Positions 34,439 to 44,919 of a DNA stretch of 64,000 bases are shown here, in pieces; position 1 is the first letter of the stretch; each line of letters opens with the position of its first letter. A program made the translations under genes and the position numbers. Under the pieces are notes generated by a model. That model worked only from the letters and a program-made list of their open reading frames with translations, was not told the DNA's origin and did not search any database. The stretch is from Streptomyces spiralis (GTDB lineage: Bacteria > Actinomycetota > Actinomycetes > Streptomycetales > Streptomycetaceae): assembly GCF_014654675.1 (NCBI RefSeq), contig NZ_BNBC01000016.1:1-64000 (forward strand), read 5' to 3'.

Positions 34439-36568
34439 GTGAGTCGTCCGAAGGATGTGCGGCCGTTGCCCGGCCGGCGTACGGTCATGGGCTCCATGGC
34501 AGGAGCCATGGCGGCCGCGCTGGCCGGCTGTTCCGGTGCGAAGAAGCCGAAGCCGGCTTCGAACAGCGCCGAGCCGCTGACGCTGCCCGTCGCCACCCGG
34601 GTCGGGTTCGGCACGGCCGGCCGCCCGTTGGTGATGCAGGTCGTCGCCCACCCGGACGACGACCTGTACTTCATGAACCCGGACACGCTCGGCGGACTCG
34701 ACCAGACCGTCCCCCTGGTGTCGGTATACGTGACTGGCGGCGGTTCCTACGGCGTCAACGCCGTCCCCGGCCGCCACAAGCCCCTGCCCGATGTCCCCGC
34801 CTACGTCTCGGCCCGCCGACAGGGTCTGCGCCAGGCGTACGCGGCGATGCTCGGGCTCGGCCTCTTCGCGCCCTGGACCCGGTCCATCCTGACCGTGCCG
34901 GACGGCGGTGAGGTCGAGGTGCAGAGCCTCACCCACCGGGGCAGGCGCGTCGATCTCGTGTTCCTCAGCATCGACATGCACACCCGGGTGGGTATCGGCA
35001 CCCCGGTCGGTATGACGCAACTCTGGGCGGACCCCGGCGTCCAGGTCGCCACCGTGGTCGTCCCGGGTTCTCCGGTCACCACGTCGCGCCACTACAGCCG
35101 GGACCAGTTGATCGAGACCCTCGCCCATCTCTTCGACCGGTTCCGGCCCACGGTCATACGCACGCTGGACCCGGACCCCGACGTGCAGGTGCACAACGCG
35201 CACAACCCCAGGGGCAGCGATCAGCGCGGTTACTCGGACCACCCGGACCACACCGCGGTCGCCCTGTTCACCTGGGCCGCCATGACCCAGTGGGTGGGAC
35301 GCAGCACATCCTCCGGGGGCAAGGCCCCGGTGTTCCTGACCGAGACGTACCGCGGCTACTACAACCAGCGGTGGCCGATCAACCTGCCCGACACCGTCGT
35401 CCGGCAGAAGGCCCGCTACCTCGACGACTACGGCGGCAACCCCGACTGGCGCTGTGGCGATCCCAGCGGTTGCGGCGACTACAGCGTCGGTTCGGGCTCC
35501 TCGCTGCGCTCCAAGCGCAACTGGGTGCGCAGCACCCACTACCGGTATCCCACCTCCGGACCACAGGGCGTCGCCGGACCGGGAGGCGAGCTGACCGTCT
35601 ACGGCGTACTCGGCATCCGGGCCGCCCGCTGGACGCGTGGCACGGCGGGCAAGACGGCATGGAGCGCCCCGGAAGACCTCGGGGGCGGCCCGCTGGCCCC
35701 GGCGCTGAGCGTCGTCACGACCCCCGACAGGCGGGACCTGTTGTTCGCGCTTCGCTTCTCCGGGCTGGGCGCCGCGCCGGCCGACAACACGAGGGACGTC
35801 GTCTTCCTCGAGCAGCAGTCCGCCGAGGGGCCGTTCCCCGACACGTGGAGCAGCCTCGGCAATCCCGAGCGCAACCCGGTGCGTGGCCGCCGGGTCGGGC
35901 CGCCGACGGCGGTCCTGGGCCGCGACGGCCGCGTCCACGTCTTCGCGCGGAATGCCTCCAAGGGCCTCAGTACACGGGTCCGGGACACGGCGGGGCACTG
36001 GTCGCCGTGGCAGAACCTGGCCGGCGGCCAGGTGCAGGAGGGGCTCACCGCCGCCGCCGACGGCACCGGTCGCATCCATGTCTTCGCCGCCGGGCGCGGC
36101 GCCGTCCACGAGTGGGCCCAGTCCGCCCCCGGAGCCGCGGTGCGCTACCGCGGTCCGCTGCGGCTGAGCGCACCACCCGCCGAGGCGCCGTCGGCCGCGA
36201 CCGCGGCGGACGGCTCGCTGGTGCTCGCCTACCGGGTTCCCGAGACCGCGCGGATCGTCGTCGAGCGGCTGGCCGGGAGCGGCCGGAACTGGCAGCCCGC
36301 GTCGGCCGTACGGCAGACGGGCTTCGGGCCGCTTGCGCTGCTGCCCGGCGCGGGCCGCGGCGCCGGGCCGATCCTGGCGGTACGGACCGACACCGGCGGG
36401 GCCCTGCTCGCCGGGCCCGGGCCCGGCACCGTACCCGTGGACGCCCCGACGACCGCCTTCTGCGTCGGCCGGCCAGCGGTGGTGCCCGCGCCCTCCCATG
36501 GCGTGGGCAACGCGACCGGCCCGGTGCTGGTCGCGCTCGGCGCGCGGACGGCACCGGTCACGCTGTAG
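34439..36568 (+). CDS. Tat-exported lipoprotein: PIG-L deacetylase with C-terminal beta-propeller
   Basis: 709 residues from a GTG at 34439. Twin arginines at 13-14 and a lipobox (LAGC, Cys 31) indicate a Tat-exported lipoprotein. Residues about 55-330 are a PIG-L/LmbE domain: zinc ligands in VVAHPDDDLYFMNP (71-75) and HPDH near 267. Such domains remove acetyl groups from N-acetylglucosaminyl compounds. Residues about 370-700 contain repeated blades (RDLLFALRFSGLG, DGRVHVFARN, GRIHVFAAGRGAVHEW, DGSLVLAYRVP) like a PLL/fucose-lectin-type propeller. Together this suggests a surface enzyme that binds glycans and deacetylates them. It is monocistronic. Confidence 0.83.
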   Translation: MSRPKDVRPLPGRRTVMGSMAGAMAAALAGCSGAKKPKPASNSAEPLTLPVATRVGFGTAGRPLVMQVVAHPDDDLYFMNPDTLGGLDQTVPLVSVYVTGGGSYGVNAVPGRHKPLPDVPAYVSARRQGLRQAYAAMLGLGLFAPWTRSILTVPDGGEVEVQSLTHRGRRVDLVFLSIDMHTRVGIGTPVGMTQLWADPGVQVATVVVPGSPVTTSRHYSRDQLIETLAHLFDRFRPTVIRTLDPDPDVQVHNAHNPRGSDQRGYSDHPDHTAVALFTWAAMTQWVGRSTSSGGKAPVFLTETYRGYYNQRWPINLPDTVVRQKARYLDDYGGNPDWRCGDPSGCGDYSVGSGSSLRSKRNWVRSTHYRYPTSGPQGVAGPGGELTVYGVLGIRAARWTRGTAGKTAWSAPEDLGGGPLAPALSVVTTPDRRDLLFALRFSGLGAAPADNTRDVVFLEQQSAEGPFPDTWSSLGNPERNPVRGRRVGPPTAVLGRDGRVHVFARNASKGLSTRVRDTAGHWSPWQNLAGGQVQEGLTAAADGTGRIHVFAAGRGAVHEWAQSAPGAAVRYRGPLRLSAPPAEAPSAATAADGSLVLAYRVPETARIVVERLAGSGRNWQPASAVRQTGFGPLALLPGAGRGAGPILAVRTDTGGALLAGPGPGTVPVDAPTTAFCVGRPAVVPAPSHGVGNATGPVLVALGARTAPVTL

Positions 36569-36779
36569 ACGCCTCACAAGCGGGACGCGCGGTCACCGGA
36601 ACGCATGGCGGAAGAGATGGCATGTCGCGTTCTCCCGACCGTGGACGGACCGGATGCCGTCGGTGACGGGGTTGTTGGACGAGCTGGAGCCGGCGTGGCA
36701 GAGGCGTGAGCCCCGACGGCCGTGGTGGCCTCCGCGGCATCGATCGCGGCGGCTGCGAGAGGTCAGTCACCGGCCGCGC
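36569..36779. other. Intergenic region upstream of the aconitase promoter
   Basis: No intact gene is seen in these 211 bases. A stretch near 36652-36720 reads MPSVTGLLDELEPAWQRRE, reminiscent of short proteins found beside Streptomyces insertion sequences, but it decays into Arg-rich noise. Confidence 0.4.
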
Positions 36780-36808
36780 ATGACCATCCGGCCCCCATGT
36801 ACTAGAGT
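36780..36808 (+). promoter_or_regulatory. Aconitase promoter
   Basis: -35 ATGACC (36780-36785), 17-bp spacer and -10 TAGAGT (36803-36808). The -10 fits the Streptomyces HrdB-type TAGRRT exactly. Confidence 0.6.
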
Positions 36809-36826
36809 TATCTCGACATCGAGATA
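36809..36826. promoter_or_regulatory. 18-bp palindromic operator (TamR-like) at the aconitase start site
   Basis: TATCTCGA-CA-TCGAGATA has perfect 8-base arms and directly abuts the -10 box, so a bound repressor would cover the start point. MarR-type TamR, which senses aconitate/citrate, is known to control aconitase in S. coelicolor and to bind sites of this type. The link to TamR is from memory. Confidence 0.65.
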
Positions 36827-36869
36827 TCTGCCGAGGAGCACCGCAGCCGCCACCCAGGGTAAGGGTTAC

Positions 36870-36888
36870 CTAACTTAGCCTTACCTCA
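36870..36888. promoter_or_regulatory. Iron-box-like (DmdR/DtxR) site in the aconitase leader
   Basis: The minus-strand sequence TGAGGTAAGGCTAAGTTAG matches the DtxR/DmdR1 consensus TWAGGTWAGSCTWACCTWA at 15 of 19 positions. Iron control would suit a 4Fe-4S enzyme. It is 69-87 bases before the start codon. Confidence 0.5.
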
Positions 36889-36956
36889 GCGGAATGGCCG
36901 AGATGCCGTGGCGGCAGCATCGTGGTGGTACGCGCACATCAATGAAGGAGACTGTC

Positions 36957-39674
<2,718 letters not shown>

Positions 39675-39694
39675 GGGATCAGCAGAAGCAGTTG

Positions 39695-39724
39695 GGCCGC
39701 ATCCCCGGCAACGGGGGTGCGGCC
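39695..39724 (+). terminator. Terminator of acnA
   Basis: GGCCGCATCCCCG pairs with CGGGGGTGCGGCC (one G-T pair) around GCAA, followed by TCCCTCTTTG. It could also serve the convergent Uma2 gene. Confidence 0.85.
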
Positions 39725-39760
39725 TCCCTCTTTGTCCGCCCGCTCCGGGAAGGCGCCGGC

Positions 39761-40363
39761 TCAGAAGCCGACGAGCGCCTCCAGATCGATCTCGACCGGG
39801 AACGGCACCTCGGTGACGAGCTTCTCGTGGTGCACGGGGTGCATCGGAGCGGGGATGTACGTACGCGTGTCCGCGTTGAGCCAGTACTCGTGCACGGCGA
39901 GCTTCTGGTCCCGGTCGAGTTCGACGCGCCAGTAGCAGGGGACCTTGCACGTCGCGAAGAGCGCGGGCTTGCGCACCCGGTCGTCCTGGCGGGAGCCGGG
40001 GGAGACGACCTCCACGACGAGGGCGAGTTCGGCCACCGGGATGCACTCGAGTTCGAAAAAGTCCAGCTTCCGGGGATCGAAGACGATCAGGTCCGGCTTC
40101 GGGGTGTTGCGGTCGTCGACCATGACGCACTGTTCGGCCACAACCTCGTACGGCTCGGTCGCCGCGGCTTCGAGAGCACGCAGCAACCGGTCCCGTACAC
40201 GGTTGTGCCAGAACTTGGTCTGTCCACGAACCACGATCACTCCGTCCACGAGTTCCCAGTCGAAGGGCAGGTCCAGGTGCTTGACCTGGTCGAAGGTCCA
40301 GCCGTCGGCCGGCGGGAACATCCAGGTGTCCTCGGTGGCCCGTCCCTGCTGGGGTGTGGTCAT
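39761..40363 (-). CDS. Uma2-family (DUF820) putative endonuclease
   Basis: 200 residues from the ATG at 40363 (GGGAG 5 bases upstream). It is a restriction-endonuclease-like fold typical of Uma2/DUF820: FELVDG-like WELVDGVIVV, then PKPDLIVFDPRK (the PD-type acidic residue), ELALVVEVVSPGSRQDD (ExV strand) and KPALFATCKVPCYWRVELD. These PD-(D/E)xK-like proteins occur in many copies in actinobacteria and cyanobacteria, and their targets are unknown. It is convergent with aconitase. Its upstream region holds the CebR-type sites, but those are about 165 bases away and tied to a promoter pointing the other way. Confidence 0.85.
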   Translation of the reverse strand: MTTPQQGRATEDTWMFPPADGWTFDQVKHLDLPFDWELVDGVIVVRGQTKFWHNRVRDRLLRALEAAATEPYEVVAEQCVMVDDRNTPKPDLIVFDPRKLDFFELECIPVAELALVVEVVSPGSRQDDRVRKPALFATCKVPCYWRVELDRDQKLAVHEYWLNADTRTYIPAPMHPVHHEKLVTEVPFPVEIDLEALVGF

Positions 40364-40486
40364 CACTGCTCCCATAAGCGACAGTGTGGACGTTGTCACG
40401 CCTCGTGGTCTTACGTACGAAGGTAGCGCCACTCGAAGTGGCGAGGCGATGAAGCGCCCTTGACCCACCGATCGGTGCCCCGGCCG

Positions 40487-40515
40487 TTTACAGCGGGCCC
40501 GGTTCGCGCTAGGTT
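40487..40515 (+). promoter_or_regulatory. Plus-strand sigma-70-like promoter with no gene
   Basis: TTTACA (40487-40492), 17-bp spacer and TAGGTT (40510-40515), an exact TAGRRT -10. The CebR-type operator begins 12 bases after the -10, just past the expected start point. Confidence 0.55.
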
Positions 40516-40526
40516 CCCCCGTGAAG

Positions 40527-40540
40527 TGGGAGCGCTCCCA
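40527..40540. promoter_or_regulatory. CebR operator (perfect consensus)
   Basis: TGGGAGCGCTCCCA is the exact 14-bp palindrome bound by CebR, the LacI-family cellobiose-responsive repressor of cellulase and cello-oligosaccharide genes in Streptomyces. Confidence 0.85.
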
Positions 40541-40568
40541 TGGTGACGGTGGACCGGAACCCGCCGTC

Positions 40569-40582
40569 CGGAAGCGCTCCCA
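40569..40582. promoter_or_regulatory. Second CebR-like box
   Basis: CGGAAGCGCTCCCA matches the 14-bp CebR operator at 12 positions. It is 42 bases (four helical turns) from the perfect box. Confidence 0.6.
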
Positions 40583-40603
40583 CCCGTAGCCGTGCGCACG
40601 CGA

Positions 40604-40637
40604 TGAGGGGGCGGGCCCGTGCAGGCCCGCCCCCTCA
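40604..40637. terminator. Perfect 14-bp hairpin downstream of the GH92 gene
   Basis: TGAGGGGGCGGGCC and GGCCCGCCCCCTCA pair around CGTGCA. It ends the GH92 mRNA on the minus strand and would equally end a plus-strand transcript from the promoter at 40487. Confidence 0.85.
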
Positions 40638-40654
40638 GGTGCTCGGGATGTGCG

Positions 40655-43600
40655 TCAGGCCAGCAGCTCCACCTCCGCCAGCGTCGCGGTGCCGTCCAGG
40701 ACCAGGCGGTACTTCTGATAGGTGCCCGGCGAGGCGATCGTGAAGGGGCGGGTCTGCTTGTCCCAGGTGAAGGACTCGCCGGAGCGCTTGTCCACCGTCG
40801 TCCAGTGCGTGCCGTCGGCGGACGCCTGGAGGGTCCACCCCGTCGGGGCCTTCGTGTGGTCGCCGGAGGAGGTCAGGGTGTACTGGACGGCCTTGGTGGC
40901 GTCGGCCACCGGCAGGTCCACGGTCGTCACCGTCGCGTCCGTCGACGAGGTGTCGTCGAACAGCGCGCCGTCACCTTTCAGCACGTCCGAGCGCGGGCTC
41001 GGCGCCTTGTCGCCGGTCGTGATCGACACGGGGGCGGCGTTCTTCCCCGTGCCCCACGCCGACGGCCGCGGGCCCATGTCGAACTCCAGGACCCCGCCCT
41101 TGGAGAGCAGCGAGTGCGGCAGGTTCGTCGAGTTCCACGCGTGGCCGTCGAACCGCACGCCCTGCACGTAGATGTTCTTCGCGCTGTTCTTCGGCGCCTT
41201 GATCACCAGATCGTGTCCGTTCTCCAGGTGGACGGTCGCCTTGGTGAACAGCGGGGAGCCGATGGCGTAGTCGCCGCTGCCCATGACCAGCGGGTAGAAG
41301 CCGAGCGAGGAGAAGAGGTACCAGGCCGACTGCTCGCCGTTGTCCTCGTCGCCGTGGTAGCCCTGGCCGATCTCGCTGCCGACGTAGAGCCGGGAGAGCA
41401 CCTCGCGGACCTTCGCCTGCGCCTTCCAGGGCTCACCGGCCGCGTCGTACATGTACGTGACGTGGTGGGCGACCTGGTTGGAGTGCCCGTACTGGCCCAT
41501 CCGCACGTCCCGGGCCTCGGTCATCTCGTGGATGATCCCGCCGTAGGAGCCGGCGAACTGGGAGGAGGCCGTCTCCGGGGTGGAGAAGTAGGTGTCGAGC
41601 TTGTCCCCGAGGGCCTTCTGGCCGCCGTAGAGGTTGGCCAGGCCCCGGCTGTCCTGCGGGGCGGTGAAGGCGTAGCCCCAGCCGTCGGTCTCCGTGTAGT
41701 CGTAGCCCCACACGCGCGGGTCGTACTTCGCGGAGTCGACACGCCAGTTGCCCTGGGCGTCCCGGCCCTGGAAGAAGCCCGCCTTCGGGTCGAACAGCTT
41801 CACGTAGTCCTGGGCCCGGTTGAGGAAGTACTGCGACTCCTCCTGGTAGCGCTTCTCGCCCGTCTTCCTGTAGAGGGCCTGCCCCATCTGCGCGATGCCG
41901 TAGTCGTTGACGTAGCCCTCCATCGCCCACGACAGGCCCTCGCCCGTCGCGGTGCTGGTGTAGCCGAGGAAGGGGGAGGTGCTCATGCCCTTGCGGCCCA
42001 CGCCGGAGGACGGGGGCACGACCGTGGCGTTCTTCACGGCCGCGTCGTACGCCGCCTTCGCGTCCATGGGGACGCCCTTGACGTAGGCGTCGGCGAAGGC
42101 CACGTCCGAGGAGGTGCCGGTCATCAGGTCCGCGTAGCCGGGGGAGGACCAGCGGGAGGTCCAGCCGCCGTCCTTGTACTGCTGCACGAACCCGTCGACC
42201 ATCTCACCGGCCTGAGAGGGCGTCAGCAGCGAGTACGCCGGCCAGGTGGTCCGGTAGGTGTCCCAGAAACCGTTGTTGACGTACACCTTGCCGTCGACGA
42301 TCTTCGCGCCGGTGTGCGTCGGCGTGTCCTGGCCGGGCATCGGCGAGAACGGGGAGGCGTACTGGTCCTTCCCGCCGACCTTCTCGAAGCCCGAGTTCGG
42401 GTACAGGTACAGCCGGTACATGCTGGAGTACAGCGTGGTCAGCTGGTCCGGTGTGGCGCCCTGGACCTCGACCTTGCCGAGCAGCTTGTCCCAGGTGTGC
42501 CGGGCGTGCGCCTTGACGGTGTCGAAGGAGGTGCCGTCCGGGATCTCCTGGCGCAGGTTGTCCCTGGCCTGGTCGACGCTGATGAGCGAGGTGGCCAGGC
42601 GCAGGGTGACGGTGTGGTCGTCGCCCGCGTCGAAGCGCAGGTAGCCCTTGACCCCGTCGGCGGAGCCGTCCTTGACGGGCTTGTCGAAGACGCCGTAGAC
42701 GAAGAGGCGGGTGGCGCCGGTCGACAGCCCGGACTTCACGTCCGAGTAGCCGGTGACGACCCCGTGCTCCTTGTCCAGGGTCAGGCCCGCCTGGTCGGTG
42801 ACGTTGTCGAACAGCACGCTCGCGTCGTCGCCCGGGTAGGTGAAGCGCAGGGCGGCGGCGTGGTCGGTCGGCGTCATCTCGGCCTTGAGGCCGTTCTCGA
42901 ACGTCACGCCGTAGTAGTAGGGGCGTGCGGTCTCGTTCTCGTGCCGGAAGGCGAGTGCGCGGGCGGTGGGGTCGGTGTCCGGGGTGCCGGAGGCGGCGGA
43001 CGGCATCACCTGGAAGGTCTGCCGGTCACCCATCCACGGGCTCGGCTCGTGGCTGGCGCTGAACGCCTGGATCGTCGGCAGGTTGTCGGTGTTGTTCGCA
43101 CGCGCGTACTCGTACAGCCAGCTCAGCGAGGACGCGTTGGTCACCGGCGTCCAGAAGTTGAAGCCGTGCGGCAGGGCGGTCGCGGGGAAGTTGTTGCCGC
43201 GCGAGAAGCTGCCGCTGGAGTTGGTGCCGCGGGTGGTCAGCGCGTAGTCCGCCAGGTGCGCCTTCGGCCGCTCGGGGGCCGCGCGCTTGATCGACACGTC
43301 GTCCAGCCAGCCGCGGAACTTCGCCGGTCCGGTGGGGGAGTCGTAGGCGAGCAGGATCCGGTCGATGGTCTTGCCGGCCGCGACCGAGCCGATGCGCGAG
43401 ACGACGTTGTTCCACTGGTTGACGTAGAGCGACTTGGCCGCGCCCTGCCCCTGCGGGCTGAGCGTGAAGCCGTGCTGGTCCGTCGCGCCCAGTCCGCTCA
43501 GATACGTGCCGTCGGTGAAGGCCAGGTCGACGGCGACATTGGTGGCGTCGTAGTCGCGGTCGCCGTCCGCCATCGACGGGTAGATGCGGTACGACAACTG

Positions 43601-44458
43601 GGTGTCTCGGGAGACCTTGACGTCGACGTCGAAGACCTTGTTGTACGAGTACGCCCGCCCCTGGGCGGTGTGCCGGCCGGCGTAGCGCAGCGCCCGCTTG
43701 CCCGTGAAGCCGGCCCCGGACTTCGCGGTCGGCGAGCCGCTCGGGCCGCGGTCGACGAGGGTGAGCATGTCCTGCGGGACCGTGCCGCCGTCGTCGCCGG
43801 TGGAGAACTGCACGTCGGCGAGCTGGAGTATGTTCGAGGCGCCGTTGTTCTTCGTGACGTCGAGCCGGAAGTGCTGGTATTCGGCCGGTTCGGCGAGGTC
43901 GTACGTCTTCGTCTGGAACCGCTGGGCGAACGACTCGCCGGAGCGCGTGTCGACGGTCTTCCAGTCCTTGCCGTCGGTGGAGGCTTGAAGGGTCCAGTCC
44001 TTCGGGTCACGCTCGGCGTAGTCATTGGCGGATGTGAGGGCGTATCGGGTGATTTTTACGGGCTTGTCGAAATCGAACTCGACCCAGCCGGTGGGCTCGA
44101 ACGTCAGCCACTTGGTACCTGACTCGCCGTCGACGAGGTTCTCCTTGACCTCGCCCGCGCCCGTGTTCTCACCGCTGGCCCGCAGATCGGTGACATGGTC
44201 GTCCACGTTGCCCGGAATACCGGTGCTGTAACCGCCGTCCACGCCCGAGGCGCGCTTGCCGCCGTCCGGTGCGGTGTCGACCGTGTTCAGCCAGTCCGGT
44301 GCCGGGTCGCCGGCCTCGAACGAGGACGTGAACTCCGCCGCCGCTGCCGGGGCCTTGCCGGGCAGGGCGATCGCCGCCCCCTGGGAACCTACGGCCATGA
44401 CGAAGGCGGCCGCCAGAACGACCGCCGGAGTCCATCTGTGCCGTGCTCTGCGCTGCAT
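40655..44458 (-). CDS. Secreted GH92 alpha-mannosidase with terminal F5/8-type carbohydrate-binding domains
   Basis: 1267 residues. A Sec signal covers about 1-42 (ending APAAAA). An F5/8C (CBM32) discoidin domain spans about 90-240 (WVEFDFDKPVKITRYALTSAN, DPKDWTLQASTDGKDW). A jelly-roll segment follows, then the GH92 N- and catalytic domains (about 400-1120). The catalytic part has NNGFWDTYRTTWPAYSLL, GYHGDEDNGEQSAWY (catalytic acids) and GQYGHSNQVAHHVTYMYD. A second F5/8C-like domain lies at the end (APTGWTLQASADGTHW). GH92 enzymes are calcium-dependent exo-alpha-mannosidases acting on N-glycan-like mannan. GGGAGG precedes the ATG. A LacI-type palindrome lies 33 bases upstream of the start and a strong hairpin follows the stop. 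Confidence 0.93.
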   Translation of the reverse strand: MQRRARHRWTPAVVLAAAFVMAVGSQGAAIALPGKAPAAAAEFTSSFEAGDPAPDWLNTVDTAPDGGKRASGVDGGYSTGIPGNVDDHVTDLRASGENTGAGEVKENLVDGESGTKWLTFEPTGWVEFDFDKPVKITRYALTSANDYAERDPKDWTLQASTDGKDWKTVDTRSGESFAQRFQTKTYDLAEPAEYQHFRLDVTKNNGASNILQLADVQFSTGDDGGTVPQDMLTLVDRGPSGSPTAKSGAGFTGKRALRYAGRHTAQGRAYSYNKVFDVDVKVSRDTQLSYRIYPSMADGDRDYDATNVAVDLAFTDGTYLSGLGATDQHGFTLSPQGQGAAKSLYVNQWNNVVSRIGSVAAGKTIDRILLAYDSPTGPAKFRGWLDDVSIKRAAPERPKAHLADYALTTRGTNSSGSFSRGNNFPATALPHGFNFWTPVTNASSLSWLYEYARANNTDNLPTIQAFSASHEPSPWMGDRQTFQVMPSAASGTPDTDPTARALAFRHENETARPYYYGVTFENGLKAEMTPTDHAAALRFTYPGDDASVLFDNVTDQAGLTLDKEHGVVTGYSDVKSGLSTGATRLFVYGVFDKPVKDGSADGVKGYLRFDAGDDHTVTLRLATSLISVDQARDNLRQEIPDGTSFDTVKAHARHTWDKLLGKVEVQGATPDQLTTLYSSMYRLYLYPNSGFEKVGGKDQYASPFSPMPGQDTPTHTGAKIVDGKVYVNNGFWDTYRTTWPAYSLLTPSQAGEMVDGFVQQYKDGGWTSRWSSPGYADLMTGTSSDVAFADAYVKGVPMDAKAAYDAAVKNATVVPPSSGVGRKGMSTSPFLGYTSTATGEGLSWAMEGYVNDYGIAQMGQALYRKTGEKRYQEESQYFLNRAQDYVKLFDPKAGFFQGRDAQGNWRVDSAKYDPRVWGYDYTETDGWGYAFTAPQDSRGLANLYGGQKALGDKLDTYFSTPETASSQFAGSYGGIIHEMTEARDVRMGQYGHSNQVAHHVTYMYDAAGEPWKAQAKVREVLSRLYVGSEIGQGYHGDEDNGEQSAWYLFSSLGFYPLVMGSGDYAIGSPLFTKATVHLENGHDLVIKAPKNSAKNIYVQGVRFDGHAWNSTNLPHSLLSKGGVLEFDMGPRPSAWGTGKNAAPVSITTGDKAPSPRSDVLKGDGALFDDTSSTDATVTTVDLPVADATKAVQYTLTSSGDHTKAPTGWTLQASADGTHWTTVDKRSGESFTWDKQTRPFTIASPGTYQKYRLVLDGTATLAEVELLA

Positions 44459-44490
44459 ACGAGGGCACCCTCCCTGGTTCTCCCACGCCG

Positions 44491-44502
44491 GACAACGTTG
44501 TC
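44491..44502. promoter_or_regulatory. LacI-type operator upstream of the GH92 gene
   Basis: GACAACGTTGTC is a perfect 12-bp palindrome with a central CG, typical of LacI-family operators on sugar-utilisation genes. It lies 33 bases before the start codon. Confidence 0.6.
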
Positions 44503-44919
44503 AAATTCGGCGCAAGCTCCAGTAGGGAGTCAAGTGACCAAAGATGTCAAGGGTGTTGTGCGTGGCATTCGGGCGTGAAGTCCGGGATATTTCCCTCAAG
44601 CACGCCACAGGCGGCTCATATTTCCGCGAGGTCTCAACTCGGATAAGACCGACAGCGAACCTTGTCTTCGATCTTGCTCCGTCCGCCCGAAGTGGACTAT
44701 ACCTGTCGGCGTCCGCGATGCCGTTCGACCGTGCGGGGGCGGGCCCGGGGGGAGCCGGAAAGGTGGTTTGACGTGCGAAACGCGTCCGCCTCCTTGTTTT
44801 CCCAGCGATCCCGGTAGAAGACGCACGAAGTACTTTCTGCACGACCCAGCTTGGCCTTACGCGGTGCCGGGGAGGATCCGGTTCACCGCCTGAGTCCTGG
44901 AGAAGGCGAGGACTTGCGC
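44503..44919. other. Divergent intergenic region between GH92 and ngcE
   Basis: These 417 bases contain no gene I can support. The part near 44505-44700 is AT-richer than its surroundings. An 8-bp AAGTACTT palindrome occurs at 44828-44835. TTTGACG (44772-44778) may be a -35 box for ngcE. No DasR-like site was found by eye. Confidence 0.45.

Noticed and set aside
36652..36730. Short reading MPSVTGLLDELEPAWQRRE resembling IS-associated small proteins
   Set aside because: Only about 20 residues fit and the rest is Arg/Pro-rich; too little to call a mobile-element relic.
40540..40743. 67-codon plus-strand frame beginning at the CebR box
   Set aside because: It runs through the hairpin into antisense GH92 and has no ribosome site; the region is better explained as promoter plus hairpin.
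40619..44122. 1167-codon open frame on the plus strand opposite GH92
   Set aside because: It is antisense to a clear glycoside hydrolase; its composition is typical of a mirror frame. Not a gene that the CebR promoter could serve.
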